Source: Mariniphaga sp040772505 (GTDB taxonomy: Bacteria; Bacteroidota; Bacteroidia; Bacteroidales; Prolixibacteraceae). Taken from it: a stretch of 64,000 bases of DNA. The stretch lies in contig JAXGYA010000002.1 in assembly GCA_040772505.1 (NCBI GenBank), positions 62,001 through 126,000 on the forward strand, given 5' to 3'. The notes below the pieces were generated by a model. That model was not told the DNA's origin. It saw only the letters and a program-made list of their open reading frames with translations, and did not search any database. A program made the translations under genes and the position numbers. Below, in pieces: positions 27,481 to 36,107 of this stretch. Numbering within the stretch: the first letter of the stretch is position 1; the number at the start of each line of letters is the position of its first letter.

Positions 27481-28614
27481 ATGAACCTGTCTGATTATTT
27501 TTTCCCGGCAAGTTTTCCGGTATTTGAAAAACCGGTCAACCTCCCGGAAAAATACACGCTGGGCTACGCCATTCAAAGGCAAAATGCAGCGCTTTCCGAT
27601 GCTTCAATAAAAAAAATTGACGTTGCTTTGATAGGCGTGCCCTTTGAAGATGGGGAATACAGTAATAATAAATTGTCCTCTCCTGATATTTTAAGAGGCA
27701 ACCTTTATCAGCTCTCCTCATTTAACGAAAAAATTCAGATTGCCGATTTGGGCAATTTGAAACCTGCTAAAAGTAAAAAAGGAATTTATCTTGCTTTGCG
27801 CGACATTGTTGAATATCTGCTCGCATTAGATGTTATACCCGTTGTTATTGGGGGAAGTCAGGATTTAACTATCGGCATTTGTGAAGCTTTCAAAAACGAA
27901 CGTTATTTTTGGTTAACTGTCATAGATTCCGTTTTCGACATAAAAAAGGGAGTGGAAAAATCAAGTTCCACAAATTTTCTCACCCACATTTTTAGGAATT
28001 TTCAAAATCTTTTTCAGTTCAGCCTCCTCGGTTATCAGAACCACCTGGTAAATCATTTATTTCTTGAAAAACCGGAAGTCGCCGGCGAACATTTGCGGCT
28101 GGGCAAATTCCGGGATAATCCTTTTCTGGCAGAACCGATCTTGCGAAATTCGCATGTGGTTTCATTCGATTTTGGAGCTGTGAAAAGCGTTGAAGCTCCG
28201 TCAGCTGCAAACAAAAACCCAAATGGCTTGCATGGGGAAGAGGCTTGTCAGTTGGCCAGATATACTGGGCTGAGCAGCAATGTTAAAGCTTTTGGCTTTT
28301 TTGAGGGACAGTTCACCAAAACAGAATCTTTGTCGCCTAAGCTTGCATCAGAAATAATCTGGTATTTCCTTCAGGGAGTTTCTCAAAGAGATTCCATAGT
28401 AAAAGAGACAGTATATAAGACAGAAGTTGAGGGGCTTGACCATCCGATTGTATTCAGGCAGAATGAAATATCCGGACAATGGTGGTTCGAGATTAGTTCA
28501 CTTTCGGGTGAAACCCTAAAAATTGCCTGTTTGGAAGATGATTATCGCTTGGCAGCTTCTAACGAAATCCCTGAAAGATGGTTAAGTTATATTCAAAAAT
28601 TGGATAGTTTTTAA
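27481..28614 (+). CDS. Degenerate arginase/formiminoglutamase-fold protein
   Basis: A 377-aa protein with the ureohydrolase layout. VIPVVIGGSQDLTIG replaces the GGDHS motif, TVIDSVFDI replaces DAHxD, and VVSFDFGAV replaces SxDxD; a late HGEEACQLARY also fits the family. Relative to arginase, one His ligand is Gln, the second His is Val, and the last Asp position is Gly. Three Asp ligands are kept (two in DSVFD, one in SFDFG). A normal binuclear Mn site is therefore unlikely, and the protein may be non-catalytic or use altered chemistry. It sits between topA and the T9SS cluster, in the same direction. Confidence 0.7.
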   Translation: MNLSDYFFPASFPVFEKPVNLPEKYTLGYAIQRQNAALSDASIKKIDVALIGVPFEDGEYSNNKLSSPDILRGNLYQLSSFNEKIQIADLGNLKPAKSKKGIYLALRDIVEYLLALDVIPVVIGGSQDLTIGICEAFKNERYFWLTVIDSVFDIKKGVEKSSSTNFLTHIFRNFQNLFQFSLLGYQNHLVNHLFLEKPEVAGEHLRLGKFRDNPFLAEPILRNSHVVSFDFGAVKSVEAPSAANKNPNGLHGEEACQLARYTGLSSNVKAFGFFEGQFTKTESLSPKLASEIIWYFLQGVSQRDSIVKETVYKTEVEGLDHPIVFRQNEISGQWWFEISSLSGETLKIACLEDDYRLAASNEIPERWLSYIQKLDSF

Positions 28615-28713
28615 AATAATAAAAAAATGATAGCGTTCTTTGCATACCGGATTAACATATTTTGTTGCAGACAAGATTTTTTTATTTCTTTAACATGAAT
28701 TGAAAATATATTT

Positions 28714-29685
28714 ATGCCGCATACGAACAGAGGTGTGAGAACATTTATTTCTTTCCTATCTTTGCTGATAATTATTGGAATGGAGGTTTCTGCCCAGAGT
28801 GACCCGCAGTTTACAAACAACATGTTTTATAAGTTGGGCGTTAATCCGGGATATGCTGGTGCGGAAAACGCATTAAACGGAATAATATTAAACCGTTTTC
28901 AATGGGAAGGAATGAAGGGAGCACCAAAGACGCTTGTTTTCAGCGCCGATGCTGCCGTAAACATTTTGGGTGCACCCAGCGGAGTAGGACTAAACATTAT
29001 AAGTGATCAATTGGGATTTGCAAAAAACATAACAGTAAATGGCAACTATGCCTACAAGGCAGAATTAAGTTTTGGAACGCTGGGAATCGGCGCATCTCTC
29101 GGATTGTATAACCAAAGCATCAATGGCGACTGGCAGATTCCTGAAGATGACCATGGAATATATATGCAGCCCGGCTCTGACCCGGGGATTCCGCAGGCTG
29201 AAACCAGTCAGGTAGCATTTGATGTGGGAAGCGGGCTGTACCTGTCATCAAACAAATACTTTTTAGGTCTATCTGCAACGCACCTCAATCAGGCAACAAT
29301 TGAATATGACGAAACCGCACGGAGCTATCTGACAAGACATTACTATTTGATGGGTGGGTACAATATTAAATTAGGTGATCCGTTATTTGAATTACGCCCA
29401 TCGTTTTTGTTTAAAACCGATGTGGCGGGATGGCAGTTAGACGTGAATGCTAATCTCGTTTTTGATGACCGCTTTTGGGGAGGATTATCCTACAGAATTA
29501 ATGATGCAGTTATTCTGCTCATGGGAGTTGAACTGGCTAACGGACTGAAAGTTGGCTATTCGTTTGACCTTGTAACCTCTGCAATTGGTTATTATGGTTG
29601 GGCATCACATGAATTTTTTGTAAGTTATGCAATAAACCTTGAAAGGAACCGTAACCAGAAATATAAAAGTATAAGATTTTTGTAA
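28714..29685 (+). CDS. porP: Type IX secretion system outer-membrane protein, PorP/SprF family
   Basis: The 323-aa product has a signal peptide (hydrophobic stretch FLSLLIIIGMEVSAQ, cleavage expected after the Ala or Gln) followed by SDPQFTNNMFYKLGVNPGYAG, the signature N-terminus of PorP/SprF proteins. The rest is a predicted small beta-barrel rich in alternating hydrophobic residues. In Porphyromonas and relatives porP directly precedes porK-L-M-N, as here. The family partners with the secretion machinery or anchors secreted CTD proteins. Confidence 0.9.
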   Translation: MPHTNRGVRTFISFLSLLIIIGMEVSAQSDPQFTNNMFYKLGVNPGYAGAENALNGIILNRFQWEGMKGAPKTLVFSADAAVNILGAPSGVGLNIISDQLGFAKNITVNGNYAYKAELSFGTLGIGASLGLYNQSINGDWQIPEDDHGIYMQPGSDPGIPQAETSQVAFDVGSGLYLSSNKYFLGLSATHLNQATIEYDETARSYLTRHYYLMGGYNIKLGDPLFELRPSFLFKTDVAGWQLDVNANLVFDDRFWGGLSYRINDAVILLMGVELANGLKVGYSFDLVTSAIGYYGWASHEFFVSYAINLERNRNQKYKSIRFL

Positions 29686-29706
29686 AGAAAGCCATATATT
29701 TGAGCT

Positions 29707-31047
29707 ATGAAAAAACTTTTTTTAATAACAGTTGGGCTTATAACACTTTTCTCCTATACGGGTTGCAGCCCCTCCGGCAACGGAGAGCTGGTTGGAGTGC
29801 AAAACAGGAAAAAATGGCGAGAAACACAACCTTACGGCATGGTCTATGTCCGAAGGGGTAGTTTCAACATCGGCCCGAGCGATCAGGATCCTGCCATGGC
29901 GGGAGTACCCACCAAAACTGTATCACAGGATGCTTTTTGGATGGACGATACCGAAATTACCAATAACGAATACCGGCAGTATGTTCACTGGGTAAGGGAC
30001 TCAACGGCACGGCGGTTGCTCGGCGAGCAGTACCCCGAATTTCTCATTACAGAAACCCGGCAGGGCGTACCACTTGATCCGCCGCGGGTGAACTGGAGAG
30101 AAAAAATCAAATGGAACGACCCTGACCATCTAATGGCAATGGAAGACCTGTTTGTCCCTGAAAATGAGCGCTTTTTTGGTAAAAATGAGTTGGATGCAAG
30201 AAAGCTTATTTATGAATACTGGTGGATTGATCTGCAGCAGGCTGCGCGTCGGTCAAACAGCTACAATTTCAAAACACAGAGATACGAAGGAAATGTCTAT
30301 GACATCAACGGAGAGCTGAGACCTATTGAGAATCGTTCTTCATTCATCATGAGTGATCAGGTATATGTCTACCCCGACACACTCGCATGGATTCGTGATT
30401 TCACCTATTCCTACAATGAGCCATGGGCTACACGCTATTTCTGGCATCCCGGATTTGACGAATATCCTGTTGTTGGGGTTACATGGAAGCAGGCGCTGGC
30501 ATTTTGTAACTGGAGAACAAAAATCCAGACGGATTACCTGACAACCAAACGGCAGCCCGGCTTGCAAGCCTATAGATTGCCCACCGAAGTGGAATGGGAA
30601 TATGCAGCTCGGGGAGGGAAAGATTTTTCAATGTATCCGTGGGGAGGCTATTATGCCCGCGATAAAAAGGGAGTTTTCCTTGCAAACTTTAAACCCCTCA
30701 GGGGTAATTATGCTGAAGATGGCGGAATCATCACCATGAAAGTGGGTAGCTTTGAACCCAACGAATATGGGCTTTATGACATGGCAGGGAATGTGGCTGA
30801 ATGGACAGAAACAGCCTATGACGAAGCTGGCTACAGCTATTTCAGCGATTTGAATCCCACATTTACATATAACGCACGTCCGGATGATCCGCCTGTTATG
30901 AAACGAAAAGTTATCCGTGGTGGCTCATGGAAGGATGTTGCCTATTATACACAGGTCTCTACCAGGAGTTTTGAATATCAGGATTCCACAAAATCATACA
31001 TCGGATTTCGCTGTGTACGGTCAACTTTTGGCGATGAGTTCAAATAA
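29707..31047 (+). CDS. gldK: Type IX secretion system ring lipoprotein GldK/PorK
   Basis: Outer-membrane lipoprotein that forms a periplasmic ring with GldN. The 446-aa product has a lipoprotein signal with lipobox SYTGC (Cys20), then a formylglycine-generating-enzyme/sulfatase-modifying fold. Typical blocks are PYGMVYVRRGSFNIGPSD, FWMDDTEITNNEYRQYV, YRLPTEVEWEYAARGG and MAGNVAEWTE, ending in IGFRCVRST. It is not expected to be an active FGE. It starts 21 bp after porP. Confidence 0.95.
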   Translation: MKKLFLITVGLITLFSYTGCSPSGNGELVGVQNRKKWRETQPYGMVYVRRGSFNIGPSDQDPAMAGVPTKTVSQDAFWMDDTEITNNEYRQYVHWVRDSTARRLLGEQYPEFLITETRQGVPLDPPRVNWREKIKWNDPDHLMAMEDLFVPENERFFGKNELDARKLIYEYWWIDLQQAARRSNSYNFKTQRYEGNVYDINGELRPIENRSSFIMSDQVYVYPDTLAWIRDFTYSYNEPWATRYFWHPGFDEYPVVGVTWKQALAFCNWRTKIQTDYLTTKRQPGLQAYRLPTEVEWEYAARGGKDFSMYPWGGYYARDKKGVFLANFKPLRGNYAEDGGIITMKVGSFEPNEYGLYDMAGNVAEWTETAYDEAGYSYFSDLNPTFTYNARPDDPPVMKRKVIRGGSWKDVAYYTQVSTRSFEYQDSTKSYIGFRCVRSTFGDEFK

Positions 31048-31079
31048 AAATATTATTATAAAATTATTACCACTGCGAT

Positions 31080-32054
31080 ATGAATTTTGGTGAAATATTT
31101 AAAACTAAACGCTGGAGAACTTTCATGGGCTATATTTATGGATGGGGTGCATCCATAGTGATGATTGGTGCTCTGTTTAAGCTTCAGCACTGGCAATATT
31201 CCGGACTATTGCTCACAATAGGGCTTTTAACGGAAGCTGTCATTTTCTTTTTGTCGGCTTTTGAGCCGTCGTTCGAAATCCCGGAATGGTCAAAAGTGTA
31301 TCCGGAATTGAGAGATGATTATGAAATGATGGAGCTGGATGAAATCAGACCCGCAGGCAAAAACGGACTCACTCAATTATTTGCCTCTTCGGAACTTACT
31401 CCCGAATTGCTGGACAAAGTGGGCAAAAGCCTGAGCGATCTCTCAACCACTGCAAGAGGAATCAGCGATATATCGTCGGCAACATTAGCTACCGATCTGT
31501 ATGTAAGGAACATGAGCACAGCGTCGGAATCAATGAGTTCATTATCCGAAATTAATAAACGCGCCAACGAAGTTGTCAACAATTCGGTTGAAAAGCTTGC
31601 CCGGTCTTACTCTTCTACATCAGACCATATTGTTGAAACGGGCAAACACTCTATTGAGAAACTTCACAAAAGCAGTGAGGAGTTTTCTTCACAACTTTTG
31701 GAAGTAAGTAAAAAACTGTCAGAAACGGTTAACGGTGCATCGCATACGTTCTCAGCCGAATTGAAAAATATTGGGGAAAATTCAAAGAATTACTCCTCTT
31801 ACCTTGAAAAGCTGAATCAAAATATTCTGACACTGAATGAAAATCTTGAAAATCAATTGAAGCAGGCCAAAACACAATTTGATGTCAATCAGAAATTCAG
31901 CAGTGATTTAAGCCGTATCAACGAGATACTCAGTTCATCGGTTAATGAACTACAGAAATATAAAGAGAATGCAGAACAATTGAATAAGCATCTGGTAGAG
32001 TTAAACACCATTTATGGAAATATGTTAGGTGCAATGCGTTACACTAACAAGTAA
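31080..32054 (+). CDS. gldL: Type IX secretion motor subunit GldL/PorL
   Basis: Inner-membrane protein (324 aa) that with GldM forms the proton-driven rotary motor of the T9SS. Two N-terminal membrane segments (about residues 14-34 and 40-60) contain FKLQHWQYSGLLLTIGLL and a membrane-embedded Glu in LLTEAVIFFLSAFEPSFE, thought to be part of the proton path. The remaining 250 residues are a long Ser/Asn/Glu-rich predicted coiled coil, longer than many GldL tails. Confidence 0.94.
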   Translation: MNFGEIFKTKRWRTFMGYIYGWGASIVMIGALFKLQHWQYSGLLLTIGLLTEAVIFFLSAFEPSFEIPEWSKVYPELRDDYEMMELDEIRPAGKNGLTQLFASSELTPELLDKVGKSLSDLSTTARGISDISSATLATDLYVRNMSTASESMSSLSEINKRANEVVNNSVEKLARSYSSTSDHIVETGKHSIEKLHKSSEEFSSQLLEVSKKLSETVNGASHTFSAELKNIGENSKNYSSYLEKLNQNILTLNENLENQLKQAKTQFDVNQKFSSDLSRINEILSSSVNELQKYKENAEQLNKHLVELNTIYGNMLGAMRYTNK

Positions 32055-32072
32055 ACTGAAGGAACTGTAATT

Positions 32073-33683
32073 ATGGCTTCAAAGAATTGTCCGGAAACCC
32101 CCCGGCAGAAAATGATAAACATGATGTACATTGTACTCACAGCAATGCTTGCACTCAACGTTGCAGCCGAAGTACTTGATGCGTTTAAAATTGTCAATGT
32201 CAGTCTGCTTGAGACTTTTAAAGTGGTGGACATGAAAAATGCCCAGGTGTATGCCCGTTTTGAGCAGGCAATGGCTGAGAACGAAACGAGGGTTAAGGAA
32301 TGGAAAGAAAAAGCTGACTATGTAAAACTTCATACCGATAACATTATCGCTTTTATCTCCACAATAAAGGAAGAGCTGGTAACCAAATCGGGATATAAAA
32401 CTGTTGGTCCCAACGTGCCATTGAATCAGAAAGATTTTTACCTAGCAACTTTGGGCGGAGATACTCTTATCCTTTCCCGCCCCGATGATTTAAATGTCCC
32501 CTCAGAGTTTTTAATTACACAAAAAAAAGCAACTGAATTAAAAGAAGAAATTAAGAAATTCCGCTCGGAGTTGATTTCACTCATTGATGAGTCGGATACC
32601 GAGCTGATTGAAACGATTAACAGCGCTCTTGACACCTCTGACCCACCGATAAATTACAGGGAAGGCGGCGAGAGTAAATCGTGGGAAACGGAACGCTTTT
32701 TAGACAATCCGCTTGCAGCCAGTTTAACAATTTTATCAAAAATGCAGATTGACGTTAAGAATTCCGAAGCAAATCTTATCAATTATCTGTTTTCACAAAT
32801 TGATGCCGGTTCGTTTCTTTTTAACAAACTGGGAGCACAGGTTATTCCCAATTCAAATATCATTCTGCAGGGAGATGAATACATTGCAGATGTGTTTTTA
32901 GCTGCCGAAGATACCACCCAGCAACCCGAAATCCTGATAAACAACAAGCAAGTGCCCGTCAGGGACGGGAAAGCCACCTACAGGGTTACAACCTCTGAAC
33001 CGGGTATTTTCAGCTGGAGTGGTCTGATAAAATACAAAACTCCGGGCGGTGTTATTAAAAGCTATCCGTTCCGTCAGGAATATCAGGTAACCCAGCCCAG
33101 TGTAACCATGTCTGCCACGCGGATGAATGTGTTTTACAGAGGACTGGACAATCCCTTTGATGTTGGCGCAGGTGGAATTCCTCACGAAAACCTCGAAGTG
33201 ACAATGACAAACGGCAGGGTGCTGCAGCGTGGCGACGCATTTATTATTCAGCCCAATGAGCTGGATGAGCAGGGCCGCAGGACAACCGTAACGGTTCATG
33301 CAAAAATCGGCAACGAAAGAAGGGTGCTTGGCAGAACAAACTGGCGGGTAAAAAAAGTTCCCGACCCCATTGCCAAGGTTGCCGGGCAGGCTGGCGGTTC
33401 TATCAGAAAAGAGCGCCTTCTTGCTGAAGACGGTGTGTTGGCTGAACTGGAAGATTTTGACTTTGACTTTAAATACACGGTTACCCAGTTCCGTGTGGAA
33501 ATTTCAGCAGCCGGCGGATATGTTAATTTCTTTGAAAGTAATTCAAATCGGTTTACCGAAGAACAAAAAAACCAGTTCAGAAGGCTAAACCCCAACAGTT
33601 TAATATATATAGCAAATATCAAAGCAGTCGGCACCGACGGCGTTTCACGCGACCTCGATCCGATTTCGTTTAAAATACAGTAA
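32073..33683 (+). CDS. gldM: Type IX secretion motor subunit GldM/PorM
   Basis: Single-pass protein (536 aa) spanning the periplasm from the GldL motor to the GldK/GldN ring. The N-terminal CPETPRQKMINMMYIVLTAM plus ALNVAAEVLDAF forms the membrane helix next to conserved polar residues. The periplasmic D1-D4 domains follow, with the PAASLTIL-like LAASLTILSKMQIDVKNSE block and the late DPIAKVAGQAGGSI motif conserved in GldM. Starts 18 bp after gldL. Confidence 0.95.
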   Translation: MASKNCPETPRQKMINMMYIVLTAMLALNVAAEVLDAFKIVNVSLLETFKVVDMKNAQVYARFEQAMAENETRVKEWKEKADYVKLHTDNIIAFISTIKEELVTKSGYKTVGPNVPLNQKDFYLATLGGDTLILSRPDDLNVPSEFLITQKKATELKEEIKKFRSELISLIDESDTELIETINSALDTSDPPINYREGGESKSWETERFLDNPLAASLTILSKMQIDVKNSEANLINYLFSQIDAGSFLFNKLGAQVIPNSNIILQGDEYIADVFLAAEDTTQQPEILINNKQVPVRDGKATYRVTTSEPGIFSWSGLIKYKTPGGVIKSYPFRQEYQVTQPSVTMSATRMNVFYRGLDNPFDVGAGGIPHENLEVTMTNGRVLQRGDAFIIQPNELDEQGRRTTVTVHAKIGNERRVLGRTNWRVKKVPDPIAKVAGQAGGSIRKERLLAEDGVLAELEDFDFDFKYTVTQFRVEISAAGGYVNFFESNSNRFTEEQKNQFRRLNPNSLIYIANIKAVGTDGVSRDLDPISFKIQ

Positions 33684-33685
33684 TT

Positions 33686-34537
33686 ATGAAAAAGTTAATC
33701 GCATACACAGTAATTTTGGTTTTTCTGCTTGTCTTTTCGGCTAGGAGTGTTGATGCCCAAATAGTTAATGGCGCATTTACTTCCACGGATATATCTGAAA
33801 AAAAGCCAATGCCCCTGCCAGATGTCAGGGAGGCAGATGTGCTCTGGTCAAAAAAAGTCTGGAGAATCATTGACCTGAGAGAAAAAATGAACCTGCCACT
33901 CTACTATCCGACTGTGGAAACCGACGGGCTTAAAAACCTGATAACCCTATTGCTCGATGGTGTTGAAAGCGGGCTCATCACCCCTTACGATGCAAGGTTA
34001 GACGATGATTTTAAAGTTCCCATGACATATGAGCAGGTTCAAGAAGCTTTTGGTGCGGAAGAGTCAACAGAAGAAACCATCGATTTTGACACGGGAGAAC
34101 GGAAGATGGTAACCATTCAGGGTGAAATAAGGCCCGGGGAAATCAAACAGTACATGATTAAGGAAGAGTGGTATTTCGACAAACAATCTTCTTCTTTGAA
34201 TGTAAGAATTATCGGAATTTGCCCAATCCGCGAATTTACCAGAGATATTGACCAGCCCGGTCAGGTTCAGCGCACCAAGGTTTTCTGGGTATATTATCCT
34301 GAAGCAAGAAAGTTGCTGGCAACAAATAAAGTGCTCAATCCCTACAACCATGCTCAATCCATGTCATTTGACGATCTCTTCATCAAAAGATTTTTCAACA
34401 GCTATATCGTTAGAGAATCAAATGTTTACAACAACCGCGATATAAGTGCTTACCTGAGTGGAAAAGATGCCATGCTTGAGTCAAAACGTATTGAAAACGA
34501 AATTTTCAATTTTGAGCAGGACCTCTGGGAATATTAA
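33686..34537 (+). CDS. gldN: Type IX secretion ring protein GldN/PorN
   Basis: Periplasmic partner of GldK (283 aa). A signal peptide (hydrophobic core AYTVILVFLLVFSARSVDAQ, predicted cleavage at DA-Q) precedes the conserved DVLWSKKVWRIIDLREKMN block. Later blocks are IREFTRDIDQPGQ and VFWVYYPEARKLL. It starts 2 bp after gldM and is followed by a strong terminator, so it is the last gene of the porP-gldKLMN unit. Confidence 0.94.
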   Translation: MKKLIAYTVILVFLLVFSARSVDAQIVNGAFTSTDISEKKPMPLPDVREADVLWSKKVWRIIDLREKMNLPLYYPTVETDGLKNLITLLLDGVESGLITPYDARLDDDFKVPMTYEQVQEAFGAEESTEETIDFDTGERKMVTIQGEIRPGEIKQYMIKEEWYFDKQSSSLNVRIIGICPIREFTRDIDQPGQVQRTKVFWVYYPEARKLLATNKVLNPYNHAQSMSFDDLFIKRFFNSYIVRESNVYNNRDISAYLSGKDAMLESKRIENEIFNFEQDLWEY

Positions 34538-34561
34538 TAAAGAAAGAATATTTAAACACAG

Positions 34562-34601
34562 GGGATGTACTGATTACGGCGTTTTGGTACATCCCTTTTT
34601 T
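34562..34601 (+). terminator. Intrinsic terminator after gldN
   Basis: A perfect 9-bp stem, GGGATGTAC (34562-34570) with GTACATCCC (34587-34595), and a 16-nt loop are followed directly by six T residues. It ends transcription after gldN and separates the motor operon from the second gldK-like gene. Confidence 0.88.
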
Positions 34602-34652
34602 GAGCTATACAAACAACGGTTAAAAACTCATCAAAATTTTGAATAATTCCTG

Positions 34653-36005
34653 TTGAAAAAAGCAACACTATATATCATCCTATTGGGAGGCATTCTTTTT
34701 CATTCTTGTAAAAATGAAATTAATCAATTCCTTCCGGGAGGAGGTGGCAGCTCCAAAAGTTGGTTTGAGCCAATTCCATACGGGATGGCATATATCCCAA
34801 GGGGTTCTTATCTTATGGGTCCATCGGATGATGAAGTGAAAATTTTCAACACCAGTTCAAGGCGTGTTTCCATTGAATCCTTTTGGATGGATGATACAGA
34901 AATTACCAACAATGAATACCGCCAGTTCGTTTACTGGGTGCGCGATTCCATAGCACGGACTTTGCTGGCGCAGGTCTATCCTGAGTTTATGTACACCGAA
35001 ACTGCGAAAGGAGTTCCACTCACCCAGCCAATCATCAACTGGCGCGAAAAAATTAACTGGAGAAATGAAGACCATCTGCAGGCAATCGATGACCTGTTCA
35101 TGCCGGAACATGAGCGTTTTGCCTTTACCAGGGAGATTGATTCCCGAAAGCTGGTTTATGACTACGGATGGGTAGATTACAAACAGGCAGCCCGGCGGGC
35201 AAACAGCTACAATCACGAAAACCGCCGCTATGAAGGAACCGTTGTTAACCAGCAGGGAGAGACCATTCCCATTGCCAATCGCAGCTCTTTTCTGATGCGT
35301 GAGGCAGTTCCCGTATACCCTGACACCTTGTGCTGGATTCGTGACTTTACCTATACTTACAACGAACCATATACACTCAAGTACTTTTCACACGTGGGAT
35401 TTGACAATTATCCGGTTGTGGGGGTCACATGGAAACAGGCACGAGCATTCTGCCACTGGAGAACAACCATTCAACAGGAGTTCAGCAGCAGGTTTAATGA
35501 TGCTCCGGCTCATTCCTACAGGCTGCCCACTGAAGCTGAATGGGAATATGCATCGCGTGGCGGGCTAAACAACTCCGTCTATCCGTGGGGAAGCTATTAT
35601 ACCCGAACAGACAAAGGGTGCTATGTTGCCAATTTTAAACCGATGCGCGGAAATTATGTTGCCGACAGTCCAACCACGACAAATGCCATGCAGGTAGGGC
35701 AATTTGATCCGAACAACTACGGATTGTACGACATGGCAGGGAACGTGGCAGAATGGACAAGCAGTGCATTCTATGAAGCTGCTTACGACAACATGAGCGA
35801 TTTCAATCCCGAAATTGAGTATGATGCACGCCCCGACGATCAGCCGGTGATGAAGAGAAAGGTAATTCGCGGAGGTTCATGGAAAGATGTAAGCTATTTT
35901 ATCCGTAATTCCACAAGAACATTTGAATATCAGGATTCTGCCAAATCGTATGTCGGATTCCGATGTGTCAGAACATCCTTCAGACAAGAGTTACTCCAAA
36001 AATAA
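34653..36005 (+). CDS. Second GldK-like lipoprotein (tandem paralogue of GldK)
   Basis: A 450-aa lipoprotein closely resembling the gldK product 5 kb upstream; it shares nearly identical blocks such as FWMDDTEITNNEYRQ and MAGNVAEWT, and the YVGFRCVRT ending. The start must be the TTG at 34653: an in-frame stop lies just upstream, and the next Met is past the lipoprotein signal (lipobox LFHSC). The mature N-terminus has a GGGGSS linker absent from the first copy. It lies beyond the gldN terminator and needs its own promoter, which I could not identify clearly. It may form alternative or mixed T9SS rings. GldJ, another family member, is a possible alternative name, but the protein looks closer to GldK. 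Confidence 0.85.
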   Translation: MKKATLYIILLGGILFHSCKNEINQFLPGGGGSSKSWFEPIPYGMAYIPRGSYLMGPSDDEVKIFNTSSRRVSIESFWMDDTEITNNEYRQFVYWVRDSIARTLLAQVYPEFMYTETAKGVPLTQPIINWREKINWRNEDHLQAIDDLFMPEHERFAFTREIDSRKLVYDYGWVDYKQAARRANSYNHENRRYEGTVVNQQGETIPIANRSSFLMREAVPVYPDTLCWIRDFTYTYNEPYTLKYFSHVGFDNYPVVGVTWKQARAFCHWRTTIQQEFSSRFNDAPAHSYRLPTEAEWEYASRGGLNNSVYPWGSYYTRTDKGCYVANFKPMRGNYVADSPTTTNAMQVGQFDPNNYGLYDMAGNVAEWTSSAFYEAAYDNMSDFNPEIEYDARPDDQPVMKRKVIRGGSWKDVSYFIRNSTRTFEYQDSAKSYVGFRCVRTSFRQELLQK

Positions 36006-36107
36006 ACTTGGCAACTGCCCATTCAAACCATGAAAGGTTTAAATATTCACAGGAGATATTCCGGGATTTTAAGCAGCGCATAGTTCAGTTCAAAATTGAA
36101 ATCACTC

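Noticed and set aside
29707..31047. GldK as an active formylglycine-generating enzyme
   Set aside because: The gene is in a porP-gldKLMN cluster and encodes an outer-membrane lipoprotein; the FGE-like fold is used structurally in this family.
36020..36045. Terminator between the second gldK-like gene and the TonB receptor gene
   Set aside because: Only a weak 5-bp AAACC/GGTTT hairpin without a T-run was found.
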